DNA of 44,507 nucleotides from CAZEDU01 sp964511185. Lineage in GTDB: Bacteria > Myxococcota > Myxococcia > Myxococcales > Myxococcaceae. The first letter of the stretch is position 1, and each line of letters starts with the position of its first letter. Under the pieces are notes generated by a model. It was not told the DNA's origin and did not search any database. It saw only the letters and a list, made by a program, of their open reading frames with translations. The stretch covers positions 1 to 44,507 of the forward strand of contig CAZEDU010000031.1 of the NCBI GenBank assembly GCA_964511185.1, read 5' to 3'. Shown here piece after piece: positions 9,951 to 17,817 of the stretch. A program made the translations under genes and the position numbers.

Positions 9951-11711
9951 TCACTGTCTTTGGGTCGGCCGCGGGAAGAGCCCCAGCGTGGCGGGCCGGT
10001 GGTTCGCCCGCGCGGCGGGCGGGATGGCCAGGCGAAAGCCCGCGCCCAGGTCGCCCGCGCGCCGCAGGGTGAGCTCCCCGTCCAGGTGGCTCGTGCAGGG
10101 CAAGGGTGTGTCCCAACAAAAGAAGGACTCGGGCACGTTCACCTGGAGCCCGGTCTCGGTCGTCCGCGGCTGGAAGCTCGGCTTCGGAAGAGGAACGAAG
10201 CCGTGGTTCCAGGTCAGGCGTTCGCCGAACCGAACGAACCGGCTGGCCACCAAGAGCAGCATGCCGGCGCAGAGGGCCAGCATCAGCCGGTCGTGGAGGC
10301 GGCCCTTGGCGCGGCTCAGCGCGAGCGCGCAGGACACGCCCGCGAGCGCCCACAGCCAAGCGCCGGCGTAGCGCACGTCGGGCGCCGTGAGGAACCAGAA
10401 CCCCAGCGCGAGCGCGAGCGGGAGAAGCGCCCAGGGGGTGCGTCGCGGGCGTGGGTGAGCCGCCGAAGGCCACGCGACGAACGCCAGGGCGAAAAGGCCG
10501 AGCCCGAGCGGCACGAGCGCGCGAAAGACGTCCAGCGTGAGCAGCCGGAGCCACGGCGCGAGCCATTGCCAACCTAGGTCTTGGTCCCACCGCGCGACGG
10601 TGTTGCGCGCGTACGACATCGTGTAGCGCACCAAGCCGGTCTGCACGCTCTCGGGCACGCGCCAGTCGACGGCGAACGACACCCAGGCGCCGGGGAAAGG
10701 CCAGTAGCCGGTCCGCAGCACGCTGGCGATGGACCAGGGGACGAGCGAAGCCGCGCCGATGCCGGCGAGCGCGGCGGCCCTGCCCCACCGCCGAGGGCCC
10801 CGAAGCACGCCGATGAACCCGAGCAAGAACGCGCCGGCCACGCCTCCCGCCGAGGAGACCTTCACGGCGAACAGCGCGGCGGCCACCACGCCGACGACGC
10901 GCCAGCCATTCGGCGCCAACAGGGGACTGTCCCCAACGGGGACTGTCCCCGAGCGTTCCGGGGCTTCGACCGGGTCGAGCTGCGCCACGATCAACAAGAC
11001 GAGCGCCGCCGCCAGGGTGAGCTCCAGGGGATCCCCGCTGAAGCCGACCAGATCGCGATCGACCGCCAGCTCGAAGGCGAGCGGGAGCAGGCACAGCTCG
11101 ACCACCGCGCGCGTGGTGATCGGCCGCTGAAGGAGCGCCCGCGCCAACGACCGGAGGCACACCGCCACGAGGAGGAGCGTGACGAACCCGTTCGCCAGGT
11201 GGTGGCTGCGGCCCTCGAAGGCCCCGACGTCGAGCAGCGCCCCGTAGAGGAACGACGCGTGGCTCACGCCCAGGAACGGGTGCAGGTTGGCGATGCCGGG
11301 GACGACCGGGTACGTCGCCGCCCAGCGCAGCGCGGGTAAGTGGTAGACGCCCGAGTCCAGGTTGGTGACCGCGCCGAGCGCGCGGTTCGACAGCCACACC
11401 GCCACGAGCGCCCCCAACGCGAGCGCCCACCGCGCGTCCGGGCCGAGCGCGCGCAGCCCACGCCACCGCGCCCGCTCGACGAACCACCCCGCGCCCGAGG
11501 CCACCGCCAGGAACGCCACGCAGCGGCCGTCGATCGGCAGGAACAGGTTCCAAGCTTGAAGCACCAGGAGCGCCGCGGACAGGCCGAGCCACACCGCGTC
11601 CAGCCACTCGACCTCCGCGCGGAGGAGCCGGGCCGCGCCCAACCCCAGGCCCAGGAACAGCAGGCCCATCAGCCCCCAGCCGGCGAGCACGCTGAGCATG
11701 GCCGTCAGCAT
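9951..11711 (-). CDS. Polytopic membrane protein, possible GT-C-like glycosyltransferase
   Basis: This 586-residue protein has roughly ten to twelve hydrophobic helices and no signal peptide. A short motif DSGVYH (residues 119-124), followed by a PGIANLHPFLG segment, lies in the first periplasmic loop. That is where GT-C enzymes such as the GT39/GT83 families keep an acidic catalytic motif, and it resembles the Leptospira LIC_10190-type membrane protein as I remember it. Function is unproven. Residues about 254-264 (SGTVPVGDSPL) are encoded by a copy of the dispersed repeat at 10922-10950, an in-frame insertion between helices. The gene starts 9 bases after the M28 peptidase stop, so it is probably the last gene of the cysS operon. 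Confidence 0.75.
   Translation of the reverse strand: MLTAMLSVLAGWGLMGLLFLGLGLGAARLLRAEVEWLDAVWLGLSAALLVLQAWNLFLPIDGRCVAFLAVASGAGWFVERARWRGLRALGPDARWALALGALVAVWLSNRALGAVTNLDSGVYHLPALRWAATYPVVPGIANLHPFLGVSHASFLYGALLDVGAFEGRSHHLANGFVTLLLVAVCLRSLARALLQRPITTRAVVELCLLPLAFELAVDRDLVGFSGDPLELTLAAALVLLIVAQLDPVEAPERSGTVPVGDSPLLAPNGWRVVGVVAAALFAVKVSSAGGVAGAFLLGFIGVLRGPRRWGRAAALAGIGAASLVPWSIASVLRTGYWPFPGAWVSFAVDWRVPESVQTGLVRYTMSYARNTVARWDQDLGWQWLAPWLRLLTLDVFRALVPLGLGLFALAFVAWPSAAHPRPRRTPWALLPLALALGFWFLTAPDVRYAGAWLWALAGVSCALALSRAKGRLHDRLMLALCAGMLLLVASRFVRFGERLTWNHGFVPLPKPSFQPRTTETGLQVNVPESFFCWDTPLPCTSHLDGELTLRRAGDLGAGFRLAIPPAARANHRPATLGLFPRPTQRQ
10922..10950. repeat. Dispersed GGGGACTGTCCCC hairpin repeat inside a coding region
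   Basis: Two copies of GGGGACTGTCCCC (10922-10934 and 10938-10950) are separated by AAC. They can fold as 6 bp, a T-T mismatch, 6 bp and a 3-base loop. The same family occurs at 16450-16478, 23135-23146, 23204-23248 and 35705-35733. Here it lies in frame within the membrane protein gene and codes for SGTVPVGDSPL on the minus strand. Confidence 0.85.
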
Positions 11712-11720
11712 CAGGACGTC

Positions 11721-13379
11721 TCAGCGCTTGCCGGTGGGAATGGACGGCGACCGGCGAAGCGCCTCGAGCGCGGCCGCGCGGGCGGCTTCGAACTCGTCGC
11801 CTTTGTTCCACTGGGGCGCTTGGGCGGCGTTGGCGATGCGCAGGCCGAGCAGGAAGTAGAGCTGGGCGTCCTCCACCGCGCCCGAGAAGTCCCACGCCTC
11901 GGAGAACTCGTCGCTCGGCTGGTGGTAGTGGCGGTCCTCCCAGGCCTCGCGCTGCTCCTTCCCCCACCCCTCTGGCCGGCCGACGAAGTCCATGCCGCTG
12001 CCGAAGTACGCCGCGGGCACGCCCTTCTTCGCGAAGTTGAATTGGTCCGACCGGTAGAAGAACCCGCGGTCCGACATCTGGTCGGGCTTGACGACGCGCT
12101 TCTGCGCGCGCGCGAGCTCGGTGACGATCGCGTCGAGGCTCGACTTGCCGAGCCCGATCACCGTGACGTCGCGCGTGCGCCCCCAGATGTTGAGGCCGTC
12201 GATGTTGATGTTGGCCGCCATCGCCCCGACCGGCACCGGCGGGTTCTCGACCAGGTGCTGCGAGCCGAGCAGCCCTTGCTCTTCGGCGGCGACGGCGGCG
12301 AAGAGGACCGAGCGCTTGGGCGCGCGCGGAAGCGCCGCCATCGCGCGCGCCACCGCGAGCATCGCGCCCACGCCCGAGGCGTTGTCGACCGCGCCGTTGT
12401 AGATGCCGTCCTCGCCGGGCTTGGCCCGGTCGCTCTTGCCGAGGTGGTCGTGGTGGGCGGTGTAGACGACCAGCTCGCTGGAGAGCTTCGGGTCCGAGCC
12501 GGGCAACACCCCCAGCACGTTCGCCGTCTGCCGCCGGTGCACGGCGTTGGTGAAGCGGGTCGACAGCGCGAGCCCGAGCGGCACCGGCTGGAAGTCGCGC
12601 CGCTGCGCCAGCGCGCGGAGCTTGTCCAGGTCGTGGCCGCTGAGCGCGACGAGCTTGCGGCTCGCCTCTTCGGTCGCCCAGCCCTTGAGCTCGAGCCGAC
12701 TGGCCTGCGCTTGCGGCAAGTCGAACTGCTCACCCGACCAGGACGTCTGCACCACCTGCCAGGGGTACCCGGCCGACGGCGTGGTGTGAATGAGGATGGC
12801 GCCGACCGCGCCCAGCTTCGCGGCGATCTCGTACTTGTAGTCCCACCGCCCGTACCAGAGGCGCGCGCGGCCCGCGAACAACGCCGGGTCGTGCTCCGGG
12901 TCGTTGTTCATCATGAGGAGGACCTTCCCGGTCAGGTCCGCGCCCTTGTAGTCGTCCCACTGGTACTCGGGCGCCACGATGCCGTACCCCACGAAGACGA
13001 CCTCGGCGTCCTTCACCTCCGAGGCCGTGTTCTGCGTGCCCGCGACGCCGATGAAGTCGGGCCCGTAGCGCAGCTCGAGCCGCTGCCTGCCACCGGTGAA
13101 CGTGAGCGTCTGCGGGTTGCCGGTGACGCCCACCAGCTCGAACGGCTGGTACCAGCCGCCGTTGGGCGCGCCCGGCTTCAGCCCGAGCAGCTCGAGCTGC
13201 GCCGCGATGTACTCCTGCGCGAGGCGATCGCCGCGGCTCGCCGGCCCGCGGCCCTCGAGCAGATCCGAGGCGAGGTAGCGGGTGTGGGCGCGGATCACCG
13301 ACGGCGTGATGAGCCGCGCGGCCTGCTGCTCGGCGACCGGCGCGCTGGCCAACAGGACGGCGAGGAAGGTGTTCACCAT
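11721..13379 (-). CDS. Exported M28-family metallopeptidase with PA domain
   Basis: This 552-residue protein begins with a short signal peptide (MVNTFLAVLLASAPVAEQQA). A protease-associated (PA) domain follows near residues 100-230, including KVLLMMNNDPEHD and GAVGAILIHT. The di-zinc peptidase core then shows the ligands in order: TAHHDHLG, GAVDNASG, AAEEQGLLGS, NINIDGLN and HYHQPSDE. It should be a periplasmic or secreted aminopeptidase of the M28 group (bacterial leucyl or glutamate carboxypeptidase-like), releasing residues from peptides. The ATG at 13379 follows the cysS stop by 5 bases, and the membrane protein gene begins 9 bases after its stop. Confidence 0.92.
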   Translation of the reverse strand: MVNTFLAVLLASAPVAEQQAARLITPSVIRAHTRYLASDLLEGRGPASRGDRLAQEYIAAQLELLGLKPGAPNGGWYQPFELVGVTGNPQTLTFTGGRQRLELRYGPDFIGVAGTQNTASEVKDAEVVFVGYGIVAPEYQWDDYKGADLTGKVLLMMNNDPEHDPALFAGRARLWYGRWDYKYEIAAKLGAVGAILIHTTPSAGYPWQVVQTSWSGEQFDLPQAQASRLELKGWATEEASRKLVALSGHDLDKLRALAQRRDFQPVPLGLALSTRFTNAVHRRQTANVLGVLPGSDPKLSSELVVYTAHHDHLGKSDRAKPGEDGIYNGAVDNASGVGAMLAVARAMAALPRAPKRSVLFAAVAAEEQGLLGSQHLVENPPVPVGAMAANINIDGLNIWGRTRDVTVIGLGKSSLDAIVTELARAQKRVVKPDQMSDRGFFYRSDQFNFAKKGVPAAYFGSGMDFVGRPEGWGKEQREAWEDRHYHQPSDEFSEAWDFSGAVEDAQLYFLLGLRIANAAQAPQWNKGDEFEAARAAALEALRRSPSIPTGKR

Positions 13380-13384
13380 GGGCG

Positions 13385-14857
13385 TTACTCCGCGAGGACC
13401 CGCCACCTGGGCCCGGCCGGCGTGTCCATCAAGTCCACGCCCATTGCCTTGAGCTCGTCGCGGATGCGATCCGACTCCTCGAAGCGCTTCGCCGCGCGCG
13501 CCGCCTGCCGGTCCGCGATCCGCTGCTCGATGCGCGCCGGGTCGAGCCCCTTGCGCTGCACCTGCCGCTCGCGGCGACGCAAGAGCCACGCCTCGGGCGC
13601 GTCCTCGAACAGCCCCAAGACCTTCGACGCGCGCCCCACCTCGTCGCGCAGCGCCTGCAGCGTGCGCCCGACCACCGCCTTGTCCTTCACCGGCGGCTTG
13701 TCGGTCAGCTCGTTCATCTCGCCGAACAAGCCAGACAGCGCGCCGAGCGCGCCGGGGGCGTTGAAGTCGTCGTCCATCGCCGCCTCGAACGCCTTCAGGT
13801 GGCGGCCCACGTCCCCGTGCACCGGCCCCGGCGGCCACGCCTTGCCCGCCAGCCGCTCGTCGACCTTTCGGAGCGTCTCGTAGAAATACTCCATGCGCGC
13901 TTCCGCGTCGGTCAGCGACTTGTCGGTGAAGCTGAGCGGATTGCGGTAGTGCGTCGAAAGAAAGAAGTAGCGCAGCGCCTCGGGGTCGACCTTCTCGAGC
14001 GCGTCGCGCAGCCGCACCACGTTGCCGAGGCTCTTCGACATCTTCGCGCCGTCGAGGTCCAGGAACCCGCCGTGCATCCACACGCGGCTGAAGGGCTTCC
14101 CGAACGCCGCCTCGCTCTGCGCGATCTCGTTCTCGTGGTGCGGAAAGATGAGGTCGAGCCCGCCGCCGTGCAGGTCGAAGCTCTCGCCCAGGTACTTCGC
14201 GCCCATCGCCGAGCACTCGATGTGCCACCCCGGGCGCCCCTTGCCCCACGGGCTGTCCCACGCCGGCTCGCCCGGCTTGGCGGCCTTCCAGAGCGCGAAG
14301 TCGAGCGGCTCGCGCTTCTGCTCTCCGGGCTGCACACGCTCCCCCGCGCGCAGGTCGTCCAAGTTGCGCTTCGAGAGCTTCGCGTACTGCGGGTACTTGG
14401 AGACCTGAAAGTAGACGTCCCCCTGCGACTCGTACGCGACCCCGCGCGCGACGAGCCGCTCGATGAGCGCGATGATCTCCGGAATCGTCTCGCTCACCTT
14501 GGGCGAAACGTCGGGCGCGATCATGTGCAGCGCGCGCGCGTCCTTTTCGAACTCGCGCACGAACCGCGCCGCCAGGTCGACGGCCTTCTCGCCCGTCTCC
14601 GCGGCCGCCTTGATGATCTTGTCGTCCACGTCGGTGTAGTTGCGCACGTACTTCACCGACAGGCCGCGGTAGCGCAGGTACCGCACGACGACGTCGAAGG
14701 ACGTGAAGGTCCGCGCGTTGCCGATGTGCACGAAGCTGTAGACCGTGGGCCCGCAGACGTAGACACCCACGTGGCCCGGGGTGATGGGCTGAAGCGGCTC
14801 CTTCTGCCCGGTCAGGGTATTGAAGACGCGAAGGTTGTGCTCGGACACGGACGGCAC
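13385..14857 (-). CDS. cysS: Cysteinyl-tRNA synthetase
   Basis: This 490-residue class I synthetase charges tRNA-Cys with cysteine and ATP. Seen in order are a Zn-binding Cys in VYVCGPTVY (C35), the HIGN signature at residues 44-47, the central motif GWHIECSAM with further Zn ligands, the HHENEIAQSE segment and KMSKS near residue 272. A C-terminal helical and anticodon-binding region follows. The length is normal. The start is GTG at 14857; no strong ribosome site is visible, which is common for this gene's position at a divergent promoter. It leads a minus-strand operon with the M28 peptidase and the membrane protein. Confidence 0.97.
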   Translation of the reverse strand: MPSVSEHNLRVFNTLTGQKEPLQPITPGHVGVYVCGPTVYSFVHIGNARTFTSFDVVVRYLRYRGLSVKYVRNYTDVDDKIIKAAAETGEKAVDLAARFVREFEKDARALHMIAPDVSPKVSETIPEIIALIERLVARGVAYESQGDVYFQVSKYPQYAKLSKRNLDDLRAGERVQPGEQKREPLDFALWKAAKPGEPAWDSPWGKGRPGWHIECSAMGAKYLGESFDLHGGGLDLIFPHHENEIAQSEAAFGKPFSRVWMHGGFLDLDGAKMSKSLGNVVRLRDALEKVDPEALRYFFLSTHYRNPLSFTDKSLTDAEARMEYFYETLRKVDERLAGKAWPPGPVHGDVGRHLKAFEAAMDDDFNAPGALGALSGLFGEMNELTDKPPVKDKAVVGRTLQALRDEVGRASKVLGLFEDAPEAWLLRRRERQVQRKGLDPARIEQRIADRQAARAAKRFEESDRIRDELKAMGVDLMDTPAGPRWRVLAE

Positions 14858-15014
14858 TCTAAGGGGTGGTGTGCGATGTCGTCATTCGAAACAACTGGAG
14901 CACCCATGCCTCGGTCCACCCCCGAGGAAGGTGCGACCAACCCGCCAGATCTTGTAGCCTTCCCAGCCCGCCCCGGCGTTTGGCCCTGGCCGTGGCTTTG
15001 CTTGGGAGACTCTC
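14858..15014. promoter_or_regulatory. Divergent promoter region, cysS / FHA gene
   Basis: 157 bases lie between two outward-reading genes and must carry both promoters. GGGAGA at 15004-15009 is the ribosome-binding site of the FHA gene. I see no strong -35/-10 pair, no leader hairpin and no T-box-like structure for cysS. Confidence 0.45.
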
Positions 15015-16445
15015 ATGGCGTCGAACCCGAAGCGCCCTTCGTCCGGCCGGCGGGGTCTGGAGCGCGGCAGCGGCCCGATCTCGGGCATCGAAGACGTGCT
15101 CCCGACCACGGTCCATGACCCACACCGCGACCAAGAGCTCGCCGCCAGCTACAACCCGCACGAGGTCGGGGACGACGGGTTCCGCCCTGCCTTCCTCTAT
15201 GTCGAAAAGGGCCCCGGGGCGGGTCAGCTGGTGCCGGTGCGGCAGGGCTCGCTCGTCATCGGCCGCGCCTCGGTCGCCGACCTGCGGCTGCAGCACCCGT
15301 CGATCAGCCGGCGCCACGCGCAGCTCATCCGCCGCGGCGAGCTGTTCTTCATCAAAGATCTCGGAAGCCAGAACGGCACCTTCGTCAACCAGCGCAGGCT
15401 GAGCGGCGAGGTGGAGGTTCAGCCGGGCGACCTGGTCGCGCTGGGCAACGCGGTCATTCGCCTGCGCGGCCCCATCGGCCGCTCGGCCCCGACCCTGGCC
15501 AAGCCGGTGCCCGCGAGCAGCACCAAGCCGCGGCGGCCCGAGACCAAAGTGCAGAACGCCGCGCGCCCGATGTCGTCGTCCGCGCGCTGGGAGACGGTGA
15601 AGATCGCCTCCATCGCCATGGCGGTCGGCTTCGGCTTCGCCGGCGCGCTGCTGTTCGCGGCGATGAAGCTCGGCGGGCTGTCGGTCAAGGAGAAGGCCGA
15701 CTCCGTGGCGCCCGCCAAGACGGAGGTCGCCGCCGAGGTCCCCAAGGCCAAGTCGACCGGCAAGGCCAAGCAGCGGTTCGTGGTCGAGATGGACGAAGAG
15801 CCGACCATCACCGCCTCGCCCAAACCCGCCCCCAAGGCGGAAGAGCCGGTGAAGGCCGCGCCCGCGCCCAAGGCCGCCGAGCCCGTCCTCACTGGCCCGA
15901 AGAAGGCCGACATCTTGGCCAAGTACGAGTCCGGAAACCTCGAGGCGGCGATCGATCTCGCCAAGGACTCGAGCGAAAAGGACTTCTACGCCAGGCTCCT
16001 CAAGTTCCAAGAGAGCTACAGCTCCGGCAAGAAGGCGCTCGCGGCCAACGACGCGTCGGCCATCACGCACTTCGAATCGGCCTTCAAGGTCGACCAGCAG
16101 CTCTCCAAGGGGTTCGGGGCTTACGCGACCGAGCTTCGCCGCGAGCTCTCCCACCTGTGGACGCTCGTCGGCTTCAAGCACCTGGAGAACGAGAACAGCA
16201 AGGCCGCGCGCCAGGCGTTCAGCGTCGCGCTCTCGCGCGATCCGAGCAACGACAAGGCGAAGGGCGAGCTCGCCAAGCTCGACGCCGAGAAGGCCGACGC
16301 CGCGCCCACCCCTGCTCCGAAGGCGTCGGCCTCGAAGTCGATCGACAGCGCGTTCGAGGACGACCCCGCGCCGCTCAAGAAGCCCGCGGCCAAGCCGGCC
16401 AGCAAGCCCACCCGGTCCGCCATCGACGACGCGTTCGATGAGTGA
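15015..16445 (+). CDS. FHA domain protein with one TM segment and TPR-like C-terminus
   Basis: This 476-residue protein has a disordered head, then a forkhead-associated domain at about residues 60-150 with the classical GRASVADLRL, SISRRHAQL and SQNGTFVN blocks that read phosphothreonine. One membrane helix follows near residues 195-222. The rest is an Ala/Pro/Lys-rich stretch and a helical C-terminus with tetratricopeptide-like pairs that ends in a charged tail. The FHA domain would be cytoplasmic and the TPR-like part extracytoplasmic, so it may link Ser/Thr kinase signalling to an envelope complex. Two motifs 'SIDSAFEDD' and 'AIDDAFDE' near the C-terminus are an internal repeat. A hairpin repeat follows 4 bases after its stop. 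Confidence 0.85.
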   Translation: MASNPKRPSSGRRGLERGSGPISGIEDVLPTTVHDPHRDQELAASYNPHEVGDDGFRPAFLYVEKGPGAGQLVPVRQGSLVIGRASVADLRLQHPSISRRHAQLIRRGELFFIKDLGSQNGTFVNQRRLSGEVEVQPGDLVALGNAVIRLRGPIGRSAPTLAKPVPASSTKPRRPETKVQNAARPMSSSARWETVKIASIAMAVGFGFAGALLFAAMKLGGLSVKEKADSVAPAKTEVAAEVPKAKSTGKAKQRFVVEMDEEPTITASPKPAPKAEEPVKAAPAPKAAEPVLTGPKKADILAKYESGNLEAAIDLAKDSSEKDFYARLLKFQESYSSGKKALAANDASAITHFESAFKVDQQLSKGFGAYATELRRELSHLWTLVGFKHLENENSKAARQAFSVALSRDPSNDKAKGELAKLDAEKADAAPTPAPKASASKSIDSAFEDDPAPLKKPAAKPASKPTRSAIDDAFDE

Positions 16446-16449
16446 ATGG

Positions 16450-16478
16450 GGGGACAGTCCCTTTCAGGGACAGTCCCC
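16450..16478. repeat. Dispersed GGGGACAGTCCC hairpin repeat between convergent genes
   Basis: Two direct copies of GGGACAGTCCC, separated by TTTCA, can fold as GGGGAC/GTCCCC, an A-A mismatch, GTCCC/GGGAC and a 5-base loop. The element lies 4 bases after the FHA gene stop and 5 bases from the stop of the gene on the other strand, so it may act as a two-way transcript end or as a REP-like element. Confidence 0.85.
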
Positions 16479-16483
16479 GACGC

Positions 16484-17119
16484 TTAGAGACGCCGCCGGA
16501 GCTCCCGGAGCACGAGCCCCGCGTTGATCAAGGCGAACAGGCCAAGGCCGGTCATCCACCCGAACGTCGCCCAGTCCGCCCCCGGCCGCTCGGCCTCGAG
16601 GAGCAGCCAGCGCGGGGTGACCTCTCCCATCTTCTCGAGCGAGACGAACGCCGCCTCGTAGCGCTGGGCGTCGGCGCGGCTCAGTAGCCGGCCTCGCACC
16701 GTGAACGGCGCTTGGTTGGGCTGAGGCGCTCGGGGCGCGCCGGGCTGCCACGCTTCCCCGGGCAACGTCCGGCGCCGCACCAGGATCGGCGTGTCTCGCA
16801 GGCCCACCACCACGACCGTCTTGCCGCCATCGAGCGCGTAGGCGCCGCGCGAGGTCGGCACCCCGTGGACCTGCGCGTAGCGGTTGAAGCGCAGCGACTC
16901 GAAGCGGTAGTCGCCGGCGCTGCCCAGCTGCAGCGGCGCGCGCGGCGAGAACCAGTAGTCAATGTCTTTGGAGTGCGACCACAGAAGGCCGGCAGCGACC
17001 AAGATGGCGAGCACCGCCACCGGCAACCGCACCCCCGTGGATGGACGAGAGGCGAGCCGCGACTCGAGCTCGGCGATGCGGGCCTGGCGCTCCGCCCCTC
17101 GCTCCGGCGCGTCGGACAC
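16484..17119 (-). CDS. Two-TM protein of unknown function, downstream of cdnL
   Basis: This 211-residue protein starts at GTG 17119, directly after the cdnL TAA with no spacer, so the two genes are co-transcribed. It has a short charged, possibly coiled-coil start (ERQARIAELESRLASR), a first membrane helix at about residues 32-48, an extracytoplasmic domain of about 130 residues (with VVVVGLRDTPILVRRR and a region on RGRLLSRADAQRYE) and a second helix near the C-terminus (residues 186-205). I do not recognise a family. The topology suggests both ends in the cytoplasm and the middle in the periplasm. Confidence 0.75.
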   Translation of the reverse strand: MSDAPERGAERQARIAELESRLASRPSTGVRLPVAVLAILVAAGLLWSHSKDIDYWFSPRAPLQLGSAGDYRFESLRFNRYAQVHGVPTSRGAYALDGGKTVVVVGLRDTPILVRRRTLPGEAWQPGAPRAPQPNQAPFTVRGRLLSRADAQRYEAAFVSLEKMGEVTPRWLLLEAERPGADWATFGWMTGLGLFALINAGLVLRELRRRL

Positions 17120-17614
17120 TTAGGTGATGTTGAAGATCTTCTTCAGGTCCGCCTCGATCTCGTCCTCGGAGCACTCCTTGGCGAGAGAGAGCTCCTTGAT
17201 GAGGAGCGAGCGGGCCGTGTCGAGCATCTTGCGCTCACCGAACGACAGGTCCTTGTCGCCCTTGAGCAGGTAGAGGTCGCGCAGCACTTCGGCGATCTCG
17301 AAGACCGAGCCGGTCTTGATCTTCTCCATGTACTCCCGGTACCGCCGGTTCCAGGTCGTGGAGTCGACCGAGATGTCCTTCTCTTTGAGGATGGAATAGA
17401 CCTGCTTCACGTCTTCTTCCGAGATGATCTCGCGCAGCCCCACCGAGCCCACCTTGTTGATGGGGATGTAGATGCGCATCCCGTTCTCGAGGATGCGAAG
17501 CACGTAGAACGATTGCCGTTGGCCGGCGACCTCGGTGTGCTCGATGCCCATCACCTCACCCACGCCCTGGCCCGGGTACACGGCCTTGTCACCGTTCTTG
17601 AAGGTGGTCTGCAC
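17120..17614 (-). CDS. cdnL: CdnL/CarD-family RNA polymerase-binding regulator
   Basis: This is a global regulator that binds the RNA polymerase beta subunit through its N-terminal Tudor-like domain and stabilises open complexes at rRNA and other sigma-A promoters. The protein has 164 residues, the length of Myxococcus CdnL, and reads as nearly identical to it (GDKAVYPGQGVGEVMGIEH at the start, WNRRYREYMEKIKTGS in the helical DNA-contact part). The GTG at 17614 was chosen because AAGGAGACG lies at ideal spacing upstream and the family starts here; a longer frame to 17662 has no support. In Myxococcus this gene is essential. Confidence 0.96.
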   Translation of the reverse strand: MQTTFKNGDKAVYPGQGVGEVMGIEHTEVAGQRQSFYVLRILENGMRIYIPINKVGSVGLREIISEEDVKQVYSILKEKDISVDSTTWNRRYREYMEKIKTGSVFEIAEVLRDLYLLKGDKDLSFGERKMLDTARSLLIKELSLAKECSEDEIEADLKKIFNIT

Positions 17615-17663
17615 TCTTACCGTCTCCTTGAAAAACTCCGCGCCATCCACAAAGCGGCGCACC

Positions 17664-17692
17664 TACATACCACAAACGACACCCACTCTCAA
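17664..17692 (-). promoter_or_regulatory. Possible sigma-70 type promoter of cdnL
   Basis: On the minus strand TTGAGA (17692-17687) and TATGTA (17669-17664) are separated by 17 bases and lie about 50 bases before the GTG start. The -35 fits well and the -10 only partly. The whole 203-base spacer to comEC is otherwise without obvious structure. Confidence 0.35.
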
Positions 17693-17817
17693 TGAACCGG
17701 CTTGACCCGGCCGAAGCCTCCCGCATAGCGTTGGCCCCTTTTGTGTAATAGCCGGGCGGCGTGACGTCCTAAAGGCCAGGTCATTCCAGGCATTTAGGCA
17801 GGGGAAGGGGTTGGGAG

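Noticed and set aside
14875..15118. Short plus-strand ORF starting in the cysS/FHA spacer
   Set aside because: It runs out of frame into the FHA gene, has no ribosome site and its tail is a shadow of the FHA coding region.
16450..16478. CRISPR-like array from the repeated GGGACAGTCCC units
   Set aside because: Spacing of only 4-5 bases between copies, no unique spacers of 30 bases or so, and no cas genes.
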